DNA of 64,000 nt from Bog-756 sp963725275 (GCA_963725275.1 CAVRXS010000005.1:62001-126000), one strand, 5' to 3'. Positions 52,439 through 61,288 are shown, numbered from the stretch's first letter. Notes: generated by a model from the letters alone, not told the origin. A program made the numbers and translations.

Positions 52439-53344
52439 GTGATCGCCGTTGGGTTCGCGCTGCTCGGCGCCCTGAGCCAGGCCGTGGCGTCTGTGCTCCA
52501 CCGGCAGACCAACGTCTCGGCCAGGGACGGCGACCGATCGGTGGTCCAGTCGATCCGGTACCTGATCCGGAGACCCATGTGGCTCCTCGGTACGGCATCG
52601 ATGGGAGCGACCTTCGCCTTCACCGCGCTTGCCCTCTACTTCGGGCAGCTGGCTTCGGTGCAGCCGATCCTGGTCACCGAGTTGATCTTCACCCTCGCCC
52701 TGCGCTCAGTCTTCCTGCACGACGAGATCGCGGCCCGCACCTGGGGAGCGGCCGCCCTGATGAGCGCCGGCCTCGTCGGGTTCCTGGTCATCGCCCGGCC
52801 ACAGGAGGGGCACGGAACCCCGACCGCGCAGGCATGGATCGTCGCTTTGTCCACACGCGGCGCGGTCATCGCGCTCCTGGTCCTGCTCAGCCGCTGGGGT
52901 TCTCCTACCCGCCGGGCCACGTTGCTCGGCGCGTCCGCCGGCCTGGTGTGGGCGATCGACGCCGCCTTCGTGAAGGCGGCCACCGTCACGCTCGCCCGCG
53001 ACGGGTGGGGAGGCCTCTTCCTCCATTGGCCGGTCTACGCGGTGGTGGTGACCGGGTTGGGAGGGACGTTCCTGCTGGAGGCGGCCTTCACGGCGGGGCC
53101 GCTCTCGGCATCCCAATCGGCGTTGCTCATCGTCGACCCGCTGGCCAGCATCGTCATCGGGATCGAGCTCTTCGGCGAGCGACTCTCCAACTCCACTGCG
53201 GCCATCGCGTTCGAGGTGGTGGCGCTGGTCGCCATGTTCGCAGGCGTCGTCCTGCTCTCGATCTGGGCTCCCCCGACCGAGGAGATCCACATCCCGGTCG
53301 CGCGTGCGCCCCGGGGGACTCGAACCACCCAACCTGCAGATTAA
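52439..53344 (+). CDS. DMT-superfamily membrane transporter
   Basis: A 301-residue protein with about ten membrane helices (AVGFALLGALSQAVASVLHRQ at the start, PILVTELIFTLALRSVFLHDE in the middle, VDPLASIVIGIELFGERL near the end). It is related in layout to the protein at 13379-14278. GCGAGGAGAGGTCG precedes GTG 52439. The last dozen codons (APRGTRTTQPAD) run antisense through the tRNA-Lys gene and the TAA stop falls in the anticodon loop, so the natural end may have been replaced when the tRNA came to lie here. Confidence 0.78.
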   Translation: MIAVGFALLGALSQAVASVLHRQTNVSARDGDRSVVQSIRYLIRRPMWLLGTASMGATFAFTALALYFGQLASVQPILVTELIFTLALRSVFLHDEIAARTWGAAALMSAGLVGFLVIARPQEGHGTPTAQAWIVALSTRGAVIALLVLLSRWGSPTRRATLLGASAGLVWAIDAAFVKAATVTLARDGWGGLFLHWPVYAVVVTGLGGTFLLEAAFTAGPLSASQSALLIVDPLASIVIGIELFGERLSNSTAAIAFEVVALVAMFAGVVLLSIWAPPTEEIHIPVARAPRGTRTTQPAD

Positions 53345-53377
53345 GGATCTGCTGCTCTACCGTTGAGCTAGGGGCGC
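53305..53377 (-). tRNA. tRNA-Lys (anticodon CUU), unusual structure
   Basis: The minus strand folds as a tRNA: acceptor GCGCCCC/GGGGCGC plus discriminator A, D arm GCTC-AACGGTA-GAGC, anticodon stem GCAGA/TCTGC, T loop TTCGAGT. The seven-base loop TCCTTAA gives anticodon CTT for Lys. Two oddities: position 33 is C where almost all tRNAs have U, and the variable/T-stem region has one extra base (six bases GGGTGG for a five-base stem, giving one mismatch). CCA is not encoded. A -10 TATGCT lies six bases upstream (53384-53389). lysS follows divergently. Confidence 0.8.
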
Positions 53378-53501
53378 AGAGGCAGCATACGGTGGTGGCC
53401 GTCCCCCGGCTTTCGGCCGGTCCGACGGGCGCCTGCCTAAGATGACGGTGCGGTCCCTGTGCCCCGGGCCTGCCGCGTGCGCTGAGGGAGAAGCTGCGAC
53501 T

Positions 53502-55034
53502 GTGACGACCGATCCCAAGACCGCGTCCGGCGGGCCAGCAGAGGAGTCCCCCGCGCGCACCGCCGATCTGCTGAGCGCCGAGCGGCGAAAGAAGCGCGAT
53601 GCATTGGCCACGCAGGGTATCGATCCCTATCCGTGCCGGTTCGACCGCACGGCCACCGCCGCCGAGCTGCACGGGCGCCACGACGCGCTCGAACCCGACG
53701 TCCGGACCGGTGAGACCGTACGCATGGCCGGGCGGGTGACCGCGCTCCGGGGTCACGGCCGGCTCTCGTTCGCCACCCTCCAGGACGTGACCGGAACCCT
53801 GCAGCTGCTCATGCAGGAGTCGGCCCTGTCCGATGAGGCAGGTCTCGTCCTGGACCAGATCGATCTCGGGGACTGGATCGGGGCCGAGGGGGAGGTCATC
53901 ACGAGCCGCCGTGGCGAGCTCTCCCTGGACGTGACCGGGCTCACCCTGCTGGCGAAGGCCCTCCGCCCGCTCCCGGACAAGTGGCACGGACTGGCCGAGA
54001 CCGACACTCGCTACCGCCAGCGCGAGATCGATCTCCTGGCCAACCCCGAGAGCCGCCGGGTCTTCGAGATCCGGTTCCGCATCGTGGCCGCGATGCGCGC
54101 CCTCCTCACCGCCGAGCAGTTCGTCGAGGTCGAGACGCCGATCCTCCAGCCGCAGGCCGGTGGCGCACTGGCGCGTCCCTTCCTCACCCACTCGAACGCC
54201 CTCGACGTCGACCTCACCCTCCGGATCGCGCCCGAGCTCTACCTCAAGCGACTCGTGGTGGGCGGCTTCGAGCGGGTGTTCGAGATCGCCCGCAACTTCC
54301 GCAACGAGGGGATCGACACCCGGCACAGCCCGGAGTTCACCGCGCTCGAGGCGTACCGCGCCTTCGGCGATGTCAGCGACGCGATGGTCCTCACCGAGCG
54401 GCTCATCGTGGACGCCGCCGAGCAGGCGACCGGGCGTCTCCACTTCTCGGTGGGAGAGCGGTCGATCGACCTCACGCCGCCATGGCCCAAGCGCCAGCTG
54501 CTGGACTGGCTCGCGGAGGTCGTGGGGCGACGCCTGCACCCGACCGATCCGGTCGAGGAGGTGCGCGCGGTCTGTGACGCACATCAGGTGGACTACCTGC
54601 CCGAGTGGGGATCGGGGAAGCTCATCTTCGAGCTCTACGACGCGGTGCTGCTGCCGACCGTCGGCGATCCGGTCTTCGTCGTCGGGTTCCCGGTCGAGGT
54701 CTCGCCGCTCGCACGGCACACCGACAGTGATCCGTCCATGGCCGACCGGTTCCAGCTCTGTGTCGACGGCAGGGAGCTCGCCAACGGCTACAGCGAGCTC
54801 AACGTGCCCGAGGAGCAGGAGGATCGGTTCCGGCGCGAGGCGGACGCTGTGGCCAAGGGCGACCTCGAGGCCCATCCCGCCGACCAGGCCTTCATCCGGG
54901 CGCTCGAGTACGGCCTCCCCCCGACCGCCGGCATCGGCATCGGCATCGACCGGCTGACCATGCTGTTGGCCGGGGTCGACGCCATCCGCGACGTGATCCT
55001 CTTTCCCTTGCTACGACCGGAGAGCACACCATGA
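53502..55034 (+). CDS. lysS: Lysyl-tRNA synthetase, class II
   Basis: A 510-residue enzyme that charges tRNA-Lys. An N-terminal OB-fold anticodon-binding domain (about 60-170, with VTALRGHGRLSFATLQDVTG) precedes the class II core: motif 1 VAAMRALLTAEQFVEVETPI, motif 2 FERVFEIARNFRNEG with HSPEFTALE, motif 3 GIGIGIDRLTML. Length is normal. GAGGGAGAAG precedes GTG 53502; an ATG at 53442 is in frame but sits within a possible -10 (TAAGAT). It lies next to, and divergent from, tRNA-Lys. Its end overlaps the mmpL start (ATGA). Confidence 0.93.
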   Translation: MTTDPKTASGGPAEESPARTADLLSAERRKKRDALATQGIDPYPCRFDRTATAAELHGRHDALEPDVRTGETVRMAGRVTALRGHGRLSFATLQDVTGTLQLLMQESALSDEAGLVLDQIDLGDWIGAEGEVITSRRGELSLDVTGLTLLAKALRPLPDKWHGLAETDTRYRQREIDLLANPESRRVFEIRFRIVAAMRALLTAEQFVEVETPILQPQAGGALARPFLTHSNALDVDLTLRIAPELYLKRLVVGGFERVFEIARNFRNEGIDTRHSPEFTALEAYRAFGDVSDAMVLTERLIVDAAEQATGRLHFSVGERSIDLTPPWPKRQLLDWLAEVVGRRLHPTDPVEEVRAVCDAHQVDYLPEWGSGKLIFELYDAVLLPTVGDPVFVVGFPVEVSPLARHTDSDPSMADRFQLCVDGRELANGYSELNVPEEQEDRFRREADAVAKGDLEAHPADQAFIRALEYGLPPTAGIGIGIDRLTMLLAGVDAIRDVILFPLLRPESTP

Positions 55035-57256
55035 CCACCACGCAAGAGGCACCAGGAGCACCGACCCGCGCGACCGCACCGCCGTCGCGTCCGGCCGAGC
55101 AGAGCACGCTGGCCCGGCTGGCCGGGTGGTGCCACGACCATCGGTGGTGGGTGCTGCTCGCCTGGATAGTCGGACTGGTGGCGGTCAACGTCCTCGCACA
55201 GGCGGCGGGAAGCTCGTTCACCAACAACCTCTCGGGCGGCACCCAACAAGCCCAGCAGATCCTGAACAGCGATTTCCCCGCGTTCGCCGGGAGCCCGGCC
55301 CAGGTGGTCATCACGACGTCGGCGCCCTTCGCCGACCCGGCCAACCAGGCGAAGACCCGCGCCCTGGCCGCGGCCCTCGAGCCCCTGGCCCACGTCTCCG
55401 CGGTGACCAGCCCGCTCACTCCCGCCGGCGCGGGTCAGGTCTCGCGCAACGGGCACATCGCCTACATACGGGTCGATTTCGACGAGTTGGCGGGCAACCT
55501 GCCGACCTCAGCCGTCCAGACCGTGGTGAATACCGCCCAGCACTTCCAGGTCCCCGGGTACCAGGTCGCGCTCGGCGGCGAGGCGATCGGACTCGTCGCG
55601 GGGGCGAAGCCGGGTTCGAGCGAGGGCTTCGGCATCCTGGCCGCCATCATCATCATGCTCCTGGCCTTCGGGTCGGTGGTGGCGATGGGCCTGCCCATCA
55701 TCACGGCCATCTTCGGGATCGCGGTCGCGTTCGCCGTTCTCGATCTGCTCTCCCACGTCGTGACAACGCCGACCTTCGCGCCCGAGATCATGGCCATGAT
55801 CGGGCTCGGCGTCGGGATCGACTACGCCCTGTTCGTCGTGACCCGCTACAGGGCCGGCCTGAGCGAGAAGCGCGACCCCCGGGACGCGGTCGCGATCTCA
55901 TTGGCGACCTCCGGTCGGGCCGTGCTCTTCGCCGGCACCACGGTCATCATCTCGCTGCTCGGCCTCTTCCTCCTGCAGCTGCCGTTCATGCGGGGTCTGG
56001 CCGTCGGGGCCATTTCCGCGGTCCTGCTGGTGATGCTGGCCGCGGTCACGCTGCTGCCCGCCATGCTCGGCTTCTCGGGTCGCGCCATCGACAACCTGCG
56101 GATCCCGGGGCTCATCCAGAGCGGGGCCGGGTCGACGACGCGGGGGTTCTGGTACCGGTGGAGCCGCACCATCCAGCGTCACCCGGTCGTTGCCGGTCTG
56201 TCGGCTGTGGTGATCCTGGTCTTCCTCGCCCTGCCCTTCTTGTCGATGCGACTGGCCTTCACCGACGCGGGGAACGATCCGGCCACGAGCACCACGAGAC
56301 AGGCCTACGACGCGCTCGCCACAGGGTTCGGTCCCGGGTTCAACGGTCCGCTGGTGGTTGCCGCGACGGTGCCACCCGGCGACCACGCCGCAACCGACCA
56401 TCTGGCTTCGGCGATCCGGACCACCCCGGGGGTCGCGTTCGTCTCCCGGGCCGTCTACAACCCGTCGGGCACAGCGGCCGTGGTCATCGCCTACCCGACG
56501 ACCGCTCCGCAGGCGGCACAGACCGAGGCGCTGGTCACCCACCTCCGCAACCAGGTGATCCCAACGGCGACCTCCGGCACCGGGGTGGCGGCCTACGTCG
56601 GCGGCGAGACGGCCGGATCCATCGACGCGTCCTCCTATCTGTCCGCTCGACTCCCCTTGGTCATCGGAGTGGTCCTCCTGCTCTCGTTCCTCCTGCTCAT
56701 GGCGGTGTTCCGGTCGCTTGCCATCCCGCTCAAGGCGGTCGTCGTCAACCTGCTCTCGGTCGGCGCGGCCTACGGGGTCATCGTGGCGGTCTTCCAGTGG
56801 GGCTGGCTGGGCGGGTTCTTCGGGATCGGGGCGACCGGGCCCATCGACCCGTGGATCCCCCTCATGATGTTCACGATCCTCTTCGGCCTCTCCATGGACT
56901 ACGAGGTCTTCCTCCTGTCGCGCATCCGCGAGGAGTGGCGGCTGACCGGTGAGAATTCGACCGCGGTGGCCGACGGCCTCGCCAAGACCGCCCGGGTGAT
57001 CACCGCTGCTGCCGCCATCATGATCTGCGTCTTCGGGTCGTTCGTGTTCGGCGATCCGCTGCACGTCCTCAAGGTCTTCGGGCTGGGCCTGGCCTCGGCC
57101 ATCCTCATCGACGCGACACTGGTGCGCATGGTGCTCGTGCCGTCGATCATGGAGGTGGTGGGCGACGCCAACTGGTGGATGCCGCGGTGGCTCGACCGGG
57201 TGGTGCCCCGGCTGGGTGTCGAAGTGGACGTGCAGCCACCGACGACGGCGACCTGA
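55031..57256 (+). CDS. MMPL/RND-family transporter
   Basis: A 741-residue RND-superfamily protein with about 12 membrane helices in two halves, each with a large loop after the first helix. Signatures are IGLGVGIDYALFVVTRYR in the first half and GLSMDYEVFLLSRIREEW in the second. MmpL-type proteins export lipids or small molecules by proton exchange. ATG 55031 overlaps the lysS stop by four bases, an unusual coupling of a lipid exporter to a tRNA synthetase. The C-terminus is short (EVDVQPPTTAT), without the long tail of MmpL3. Confidence 0.88.
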   Translation: MTTTQEAPGAPTRATAPPSRPAEQSTLARLAGWCHDHRWWVLLAWIVGLVAVNVLAQAAGSSFTNNLSGGTQQAQQILNSDFPAFAGSPAQVVITTSAPFADPANQAKTRALAAALEPLAHVSAVTSPLTPAGAGQVSRNGHIAYIRVDFDELAGNLPTSAVQTVVNTAQHFQVPGYQVALGGEAIGLVAGAKPGSSEGFGILAAIIIMLLAFGSVVAMGLPIITAIFGIAVAFAVLDLLSHVVTTPTFAPEIMAMIGLGVGIDYALFVVTRYRAGLSEKRDPRDAVAISLATSGRAVLFAGTTVIISLLGLFLLQLPFMRGLAVGAISAVLLVMLAAVTLLPAMLGFSGRAIDNLRIPGLIQSGAGSTTRGFWYRWSRTIQRHPVVAGLSAVVILVFLALPFLSMRLAFTDAGNDPATSTTRQAYDALATGFGPGFNGPLVVAATVPPGDHAATDHLASAIRTTPGVAFVSRAVYNPSGTAAVVIAYPTTAPQAAQTEALVTHLRNQVIPTATSGTGVAAYVGGETAGSIDASSYLSARLPLVIGVVLLLSFLLLMAVFRSLAIPLKAVVVNLLSVGAAYGVIVAVFQWGWLGGFFGIGATGPIDPWIPLMMFTILFGLSMDYEVFLLSRIREEWRLTGENSTAVADGLAKTARVITAAAAIMICVFGSFVFGDPLHVLKVFGLGLASAILIDATLVRMVLVPSIMEVVGDANWWMPRWLDRVVPRLGVEVDVQPPTTAT

Positions 57257-57321
57257 GCGCGGGCGCTGGCGGGCGATTCGCCCGTCGCGCCGGGACCTCG
57301 TCGATCCCGCGCGGCAAGCCC

Positions 57322-57459
57322 GTGTGCTGTCGGTTCATTGCGGATCGGTGGCTGAACGCCCACGAAGGGCGCCCATCGGAGGCCGAGCAAGTCGCCCTGG
57401 GTGTGGTGGGCGGCCTCGCCGTCACCGTCGGGGGACTGCTCCTGCTACGCATCGGCTAG
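57322..57459 (+). CDS. Possible small membrane protein
   Basis: A 45-residue open frame from GTG 57322. After a polar start with RWLNAHEGRPSEAEQ it ends in one hydrophobic segment, VALGVVGGLAVTVGGLLLL, and then RIG. A hairpin follows directly after the stop. No clear ribosome site is seen. The rest of the 57257-57588 gap shows nothing else coding, so this is the only candidate there, held weakly. Confidence 0.3.
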   Translation: MCCRFIADRWLNAHEGRPSEAEQVALGVVGGLAVTVGGLLLLRIG

Positions 57460-57463
57460 GGGT

Positions 57464-57482
57464 CGATCCCTTTGAGGGATCG
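57464..57482 (+). terminator. Hairpin terminator upstream of GGDEF-EAL gene
   Basis: CGATCCC (57464-57470), loop TTTGA, GGGATCG (57476-57482) form a perfect 7-bp stem four bases after the stop of the small open frame. There is no U-run. It probably closes the lysS-mmpL transcript and separates it from the c-di-GMP gene that follows. Confidence 0.5.
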
Positions 57483-57588
57483 GGGGCCTGGGCACGGCCA
57501 GTCCGGGGGTGCCGAACCTCAAGGAAGCGGCCGATCGTGTCGACATACCCAAGAACGACTCTGCGCACGACGTGGGACGGGAGACCCG

Positions 57589-59913
57589 ATGGCGGACACG
57601 ACAGCGATGGATGGCCACGCCTCGCCCCCCGACGAACCCGATGAGGCGGCGGGCCAGTCCCGCGAGCGAAAGCCCGATTCGACCTACGTGGCCTATCTCT
57701 TCGCCCCCCTGGCCATCGGATCGATCGTGCTCCTCGTGCACTTCGGGGTCGTGGCGCACGAATCAGTCTGGCTGTGGGCCGCGGTGTTCTCGGGCGCAAT
57801 CGTCCTGTGCGTCGGGATCGACCGGATCTATCCGCGGAGACCGTCCGAGCGGATGCTCTCCCTACGGGTGGGAAGTCAGATGCTGGCGGTGACCGTGGTC
57901 ATATACCTCACCGGATGGGGCCCGGTCCTCTGGGGTGCATTCGCATTCCTTGCACTCGAGAACGTCGGGTTCGGTGGCTCACGGACCTGGCGCACGTCCG
58001 CCTTCTGGAGCCTGCTCTGCATCCTCGGTGCGCAGATCGGCCTCTGGCGCGGATGGTTCCCGTCGGAACTCTCGCTGGACCAGTCCCTCGGCATCACCCT
58101 GGTCGGAGCGTTCGTGCTCGTCTTCGTGATCCGGATGACCGGTGCGACCATGGGAGAGAAGGAGAAGGCGGAGGCCGCGGTACGCCTGAGCGAGGATCGT
58201 TTCCGGTCACTCATCCACAATTCGTCCGACGTCACGCTGGTCATCGCGGGATCGGGGCAGATCTCCTACGTCTCCCCGGCGATCGTCGACCTGCTGGGCT
58301 TCGAGCCCGAGGAGCTCGTCGGCACCACTGCCACAGACACCGTTCATCCCGATGACCGCCAACGGGTAACGGATCACCTCGGTTCGCAGCTCGAGGTGCA
58401 GCCGGACGCTGCGCTGGTCCAGTTCCGGATGGAACGACACGATGGGACCTGGTGCGACGTCGAAGCAGTCGTCTCCAACCAGATGGATCGACCCTCGGTC
58501 TCCGGCTATGTCGCGAACATCCGAAACATCACCGAGCGCAAGGAATTCGAAGCCCTTCTCGCGCATCGTGCGCTCCACGATCCCTTGACGGGCTTGGCCA
58601 ATCGCAGGCTGATCCTGGACCGTGCCGACCAGATGTTGGTCCGGGCGCGCCGGTCCCGCGAACCGGTCGCTGCGTTCTTTGTCGATCTCGACAACTTCAA
58701 GGACGCCAACGACTCGTTGGGTCACGAGGCAGGGGACAGGGTCCTCCAGACGGTCGCGGGCCGGCTGCTCGGCCTGCTCCGGGCGAGCGATACGGTCGGG
58801 CGGCTCGGCGGTGACGAGTTCGTGGTGCTGGCCGAGGGCCTCTCGTTGGCAGCAGGACCGGAGCTGGTCGCCGATCGCATCCACCAGGTGCTCGAGGCGC
58901 CATTCCTGGTCGAGGGATTCGAGGAGATTCCGATCAACATCACCGCCAGCATCGGCATCGCAACGGGGGATCGATCGTCCGCGCGGGAGCTCCTGCGCGA
59001 TGCGGACATCGCCCTCTACCGGTCGAAGGCGGCCGGCCGCAATCGCTGGGTGGTCTTCGAGCCCGCCATGCAGTCAGCCGCACACGACCGACTCGCGCTC
59101 AAGTCCGACCTTGCAACGGCATGGGCCAATGGCGAGTTCTTCCTCCTCTACCAGCCGATCTTCGACCTCGAGTGCGTCAAGGTCAGCGGTGTCGAGGCGC
59201 TGCTCCGGTGGCACCATCCCACCAAGGGCACCGTCACCCCCGACAAGTTCATCCCGGTCCTCGAGGACAGCGGATTGATCGTCGAGGTCGGCCGTTGGGT
59301 GCTCGACGAAGCCTGCCGCCAGGCGGCCAGATGGCGCGAACAGGGCTTCCGGACGACCATGTCGGTCAACGTCTCGATGCGGCAGCTCGAGACCGATGGA
59401 CTGGTGGACGATGTGCGGAGTGCGCTCGAAGCACACGACATCGATCCTGGCTCTCTCATCATCGAGGTGACCGAGTCGACACTCATGAAGGACGCCAACG
59501 CGACGGTGTCACGCCTCAATCGGCTCAAGGGGCTCGGCGTGATGATTGCCATCGACGACTTCGGCACCGGCTACTCGTCCCTTGCCTACCTGCGCCAGTT
59601 CCCGGTGGACGTGCTCAAGATCGACCGGTCGTTCGTCTCCGAGATGGACGGCTCCGCTGACGGGGCCGCGCTGATCCACACGCTGGTCGAGTTGGGACGC
59701 ACGCTCGGGCTGGTGACCCTGGCAGAGGGCATCGAGAAGCAGTCACAGCTGGAGGGCCTCCGGAGTGAGAGCTGTGACAGCGGCCAGGGGTTCATCTTCT
59801 CACGGCCGGTGGAAGCCGCCGAGATCGAGGCGTTGCTCTCGAGGGAACCTGGGGACGGCACCCTCCGTCCACGAGTCCCGATCGCCGGGTCGGCTCGATC
59901 GGACGACCGCTGA
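57589..59913 (+). CDS. Membrane PAS-GGDEF-EAL bifunctional c-di-GMP protein
   Basis: A 774-residue protein. Five to six membrane helices (about 25-190) form an N-terminal sensor module, then a linker helix GEKEKAEAAVRLSE, a PAS domain (about 200-320), GGDEF (motif RLGGDEF at about 406) and EAL (GVEALLRWHHP at about 534). The I-site RASD precedes GGDEF by five residues. EAL metal and catalytic residues are present in IEVTESTLM and DDFGTGYSSLAYLRQFPVDV, so both activities could be real. GGACGGGAGAC precedes ATG 57589. It is the second GGDEF protein in the window. Confidence 0.9.
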   Translation: MADTTAMDGHASPPDEPDEAAGQSRERKPDSTYVAYLFAPLAIGSIVLLVHFGVVAHESVWLWAAVFSGAIVLCVGIDRIYPRRPSERMLSLRVGSQMLAVTVVIYLTGWGPVLWGAFAFLALENVGFGGSRTWRTSAFWSLLCILGAQIGLWRGWFPSELSLDQSLGITLVGAFVLVFVIRMTGATMGEKEKAEAAVRLSEDRFRSLIHNSSDVTLVIAGSGQISYVSPAIVDLLGFEPEELVGTTATDTVHPDDRQRVTDHLGSQLEVQPDAALVQFRMERHDGTWCDVEAVVSNQMDRPSVSGYVANIRNITERKEFEALLAHRALHDPLTGLANRRLILDRADQMLVRARRSREPVAAFFVDLDNFKDANDSLGHEAGDRVLQTVAGRLLGLLRASDTVGRLGGDEFVVLAEGLSLAAGPELVADRIHQVLEAPFLVEGFEEIPINITASIGIATGDRSSARELLRDADIALYRSKAAGRNRWVVFEPAMQSAAHDRLALKSDLATAWANGEFFLLYQPIFDLECVKVSGVEALLRWHHPTKGTVTPDKFIPVLEDSGLIVEVGRWVLDEACRQAARWREQGFRTTMSVNVSMRQLETDGLVDDVRSALEAHDIDPGSLIIEVTESTLMKDANATVSRLNRLKGLGVMIAIDDFGTGYSSLAYLRQFPVDVLKIDRSFVSEMDGSADGAALIHTLVELGRTLGLVTLAEGIEKQSQLEGLRSESCDSGQGFIFSRPVEAAEIEALLSREPGDGTLRPRVPIAGSARSDDR

Positions 59914-60197
59914 GCCCCGCACTGCGGTCACTCACCAACCTTGTGCCGCCGCGCCTCGTCCGATGCCAAATCCGGAGCAGTAAATCCGGCAACAGAGCGT
60001 TCACCTTCTGGATACCCCGCCGATACCTCGGAGGTCTAGACCGGTGCTACCCCCTCGACGCGGAGGTCCGAGATGGAACACAGCGGCGACAGCCGTCCGC
60101 TTCCGTCCGCTTCCGTCGCGAGGGGGTCCAATTTGTGCAGCACCGGACCACGTATGGCTGGTAGGGGGTCTTCGTCGACAACGGTGGACCCGGTGAT
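59914..60197. other. Intergenic region with short repeats
   Basis: No credible gene is seen on either strand. It holds a 10-base perfect palindrome GGTCTAGACC (60034-60043) and a short tandem array of CGTCCGCTTC (about 2.5 copies near 60093-60118). Neither matches a known element. The segment separates the GGDEF-EAL gene from the end of the convergent ABC-transporter operon. Confidence 0.4.
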
Positions 60198-60230
60198 CTG
60201 AGCGCCCGCTCGTCCGGACGGGTCGCTCAG
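60198..60230. terminator. Stem-loop at end of ABC-transporter operon
   Basis: CTGAGCG (60198-60204) pairs with CGCTCAG (60224-60230), and inside them CCCG pairs with CGGG around a ten-base loop, with one bulged T. On the minus strand it begins at the stop codon of the small Cys-rich gene, as expected for a terminator of that operon. It lacks a U-run. Confidence 0.5.
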
Positions 60231-60406
60231 TCGCTCGGCTCGTGACCGGTCTGGAGGGTCGCCTCGACCAGCTGTCGATACTCGGACGCCGTAAACCGGC
60301 ACGGTATCGGACAGTGCTTGTGGCAGAGCATGCAGCGGTACCTGGAGCGCAACGCCAGCTCCTCGGGAGTGGGTGTCGGCCACCCGCGAGTCGGTTCGGC
60401 CACCAT
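60227..60406 (-). CDS. Small Cys-rich (zinc-ribbon-like) protein
   Basis: A 59-residue frame from ATG 60406. The core is LRSRYRCMLCHKHCPIPCRF: four Cys at residues 25, 28, 32 and 36 with His at 29 and 31, enough for one zinc site or a small cluster. The C-terminal helix is ASEYRQLVEATLQTG. It lies 78 bases after the ABC permease gene on the same strand and ends inside a stem-loop, so it probably is the last gene of that operon. No strong ribosome site is visible. Function is unknown. Confidence 0.5.
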   Translation of the reverse strand: MVAEPTRGWPTPTPEELALRSRYRCMLCHKHCPIPCRFTASEYRQLVEATLQTGHEPSD

Positions 60407-60484
60407 GAAGGAGGCATCGGCATTCCCCGCACGTGCCTTGAGTGGACCGTCGACCCCGCGGGTGATCAGGCTCGGAAGTGGGCG

Positions 60485-61288
60485 TCAGCGGGGTCGGCGC
60501 GTTCTGTACAGGTGGGTCGCCCACAGATAGGACGCGCCGGCGATGCCGACGCTCCAGGCAACTGCGGCGATCGCATTCGCTCCGATCTGTGTTCCGGTGA
60601 GGAGCCCGCGCACGGTCTCGGTGACCGGGGTGAACGGCTGCCAGCTGGCAAACTGGCGTAGACCGTCGGGCATCGTCGCAGCCGGGACGAAGCCGCTTCC
60701 GAGGAACACCAACAGCACGATGAAGATCGGGGTGTTGCTGGCCGTCTCGACGCTCTTTGCGGCCAATCCCAGCGCAGTGGCGAGCCATATCAATCCGAAG
60801 GCGAAGAGCATGACGATTCCGAGGGCACCCAACCAGTCGACCGGGCTGCCGGTGGGTCGGAAGCCCACCGCGAGGGAGACACCGAGAAGGACGACGACGC
60901 TGATCAAGGCTTGCGCGAGGCTCGCCAGCACATGGCCCGTCAAGAAGGCGGATCGAGCGATCGGCATCGTTCGCAACCGGTCGATGATGCCTCCCGTCAT
61001 GTCCATTGCGACGACGATGGCGGTAGCTTGCACCGCGGCAGCCACCGTCAGCAGGAGGATGCCGGGAGCGATGTAGTTGAGATACCCCGACCGGGCAGCA
61101 TGACCACCGGTGAGAGGCGCACTCAGGCCATGGCTGAGCTGGTCTCCGAATACATAGACGAACAGCAGAAGGAACAGGATGGGTAGGCCGACGAGCTGAA
61201 TCGTCATCGAGGGGTAGCGCCGCAGTCGCACCAGATTTCGCCGCAGAAGCGTGGCCGAATCGCTTACCGTGTAGCCGACTGTGGTCAT
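60485..61288 (-). CDS. ABC-2 type transporter permease
   Basis: A 267-residue membrane protein with six helices and the ABC-2 signature region: SMTIQLVGLPILFLLLFVYVFG, MTGGIIDRLRTMPIARSAFLTG, and FVPAATMPDGLRQFASWQPFTPVTETVRGLLTG. It matches the daunorubicin-type (DrrB-like) exporter permeases. ATG 61288 overlaps the ATPase stop by four bases. It exports an unknown drug-like or lipid-like compound with the ATPase encoded upstream. Confidence 0.9.
   Translation of the reverse strand: MTTVGYTVSDSATLLRRNLVRLRRYPSMTIQLVGLPILFLLLFVYVFGDQLSHGLSAPLTGGHAARSGYLNYIAPGILLLTVAAAVQATAIVVAMDMTGGIIDRLRTMPIARSAFLTGHVLASLAQALISVVVLLGVSLAVGFRPTGSPVDWLGALGIVMLFAFGLIWLATALGLAAKSVETASNTPIFIVLLVFLGSGFVPAATMPDGLRQFASWQPFTPVTETVRGLLTGTQIGANAIAAVAWSVGIAGASYLWATHLYRTRRPR

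Noticed and set aside
53154..54875. A 573-codon minus-strand frame antisense to lysS and tRNA-Lys
   Set aside because: Runs through the tRNA gene and opposes clear class II synthetase motifs.
60093..60118. Short tandem CGTCCGCTTC repeat as a possible CRISPR or origin iteron
   Set aside because: Only about 2.5 copies, no spacers, no cas or replication genes nearby.
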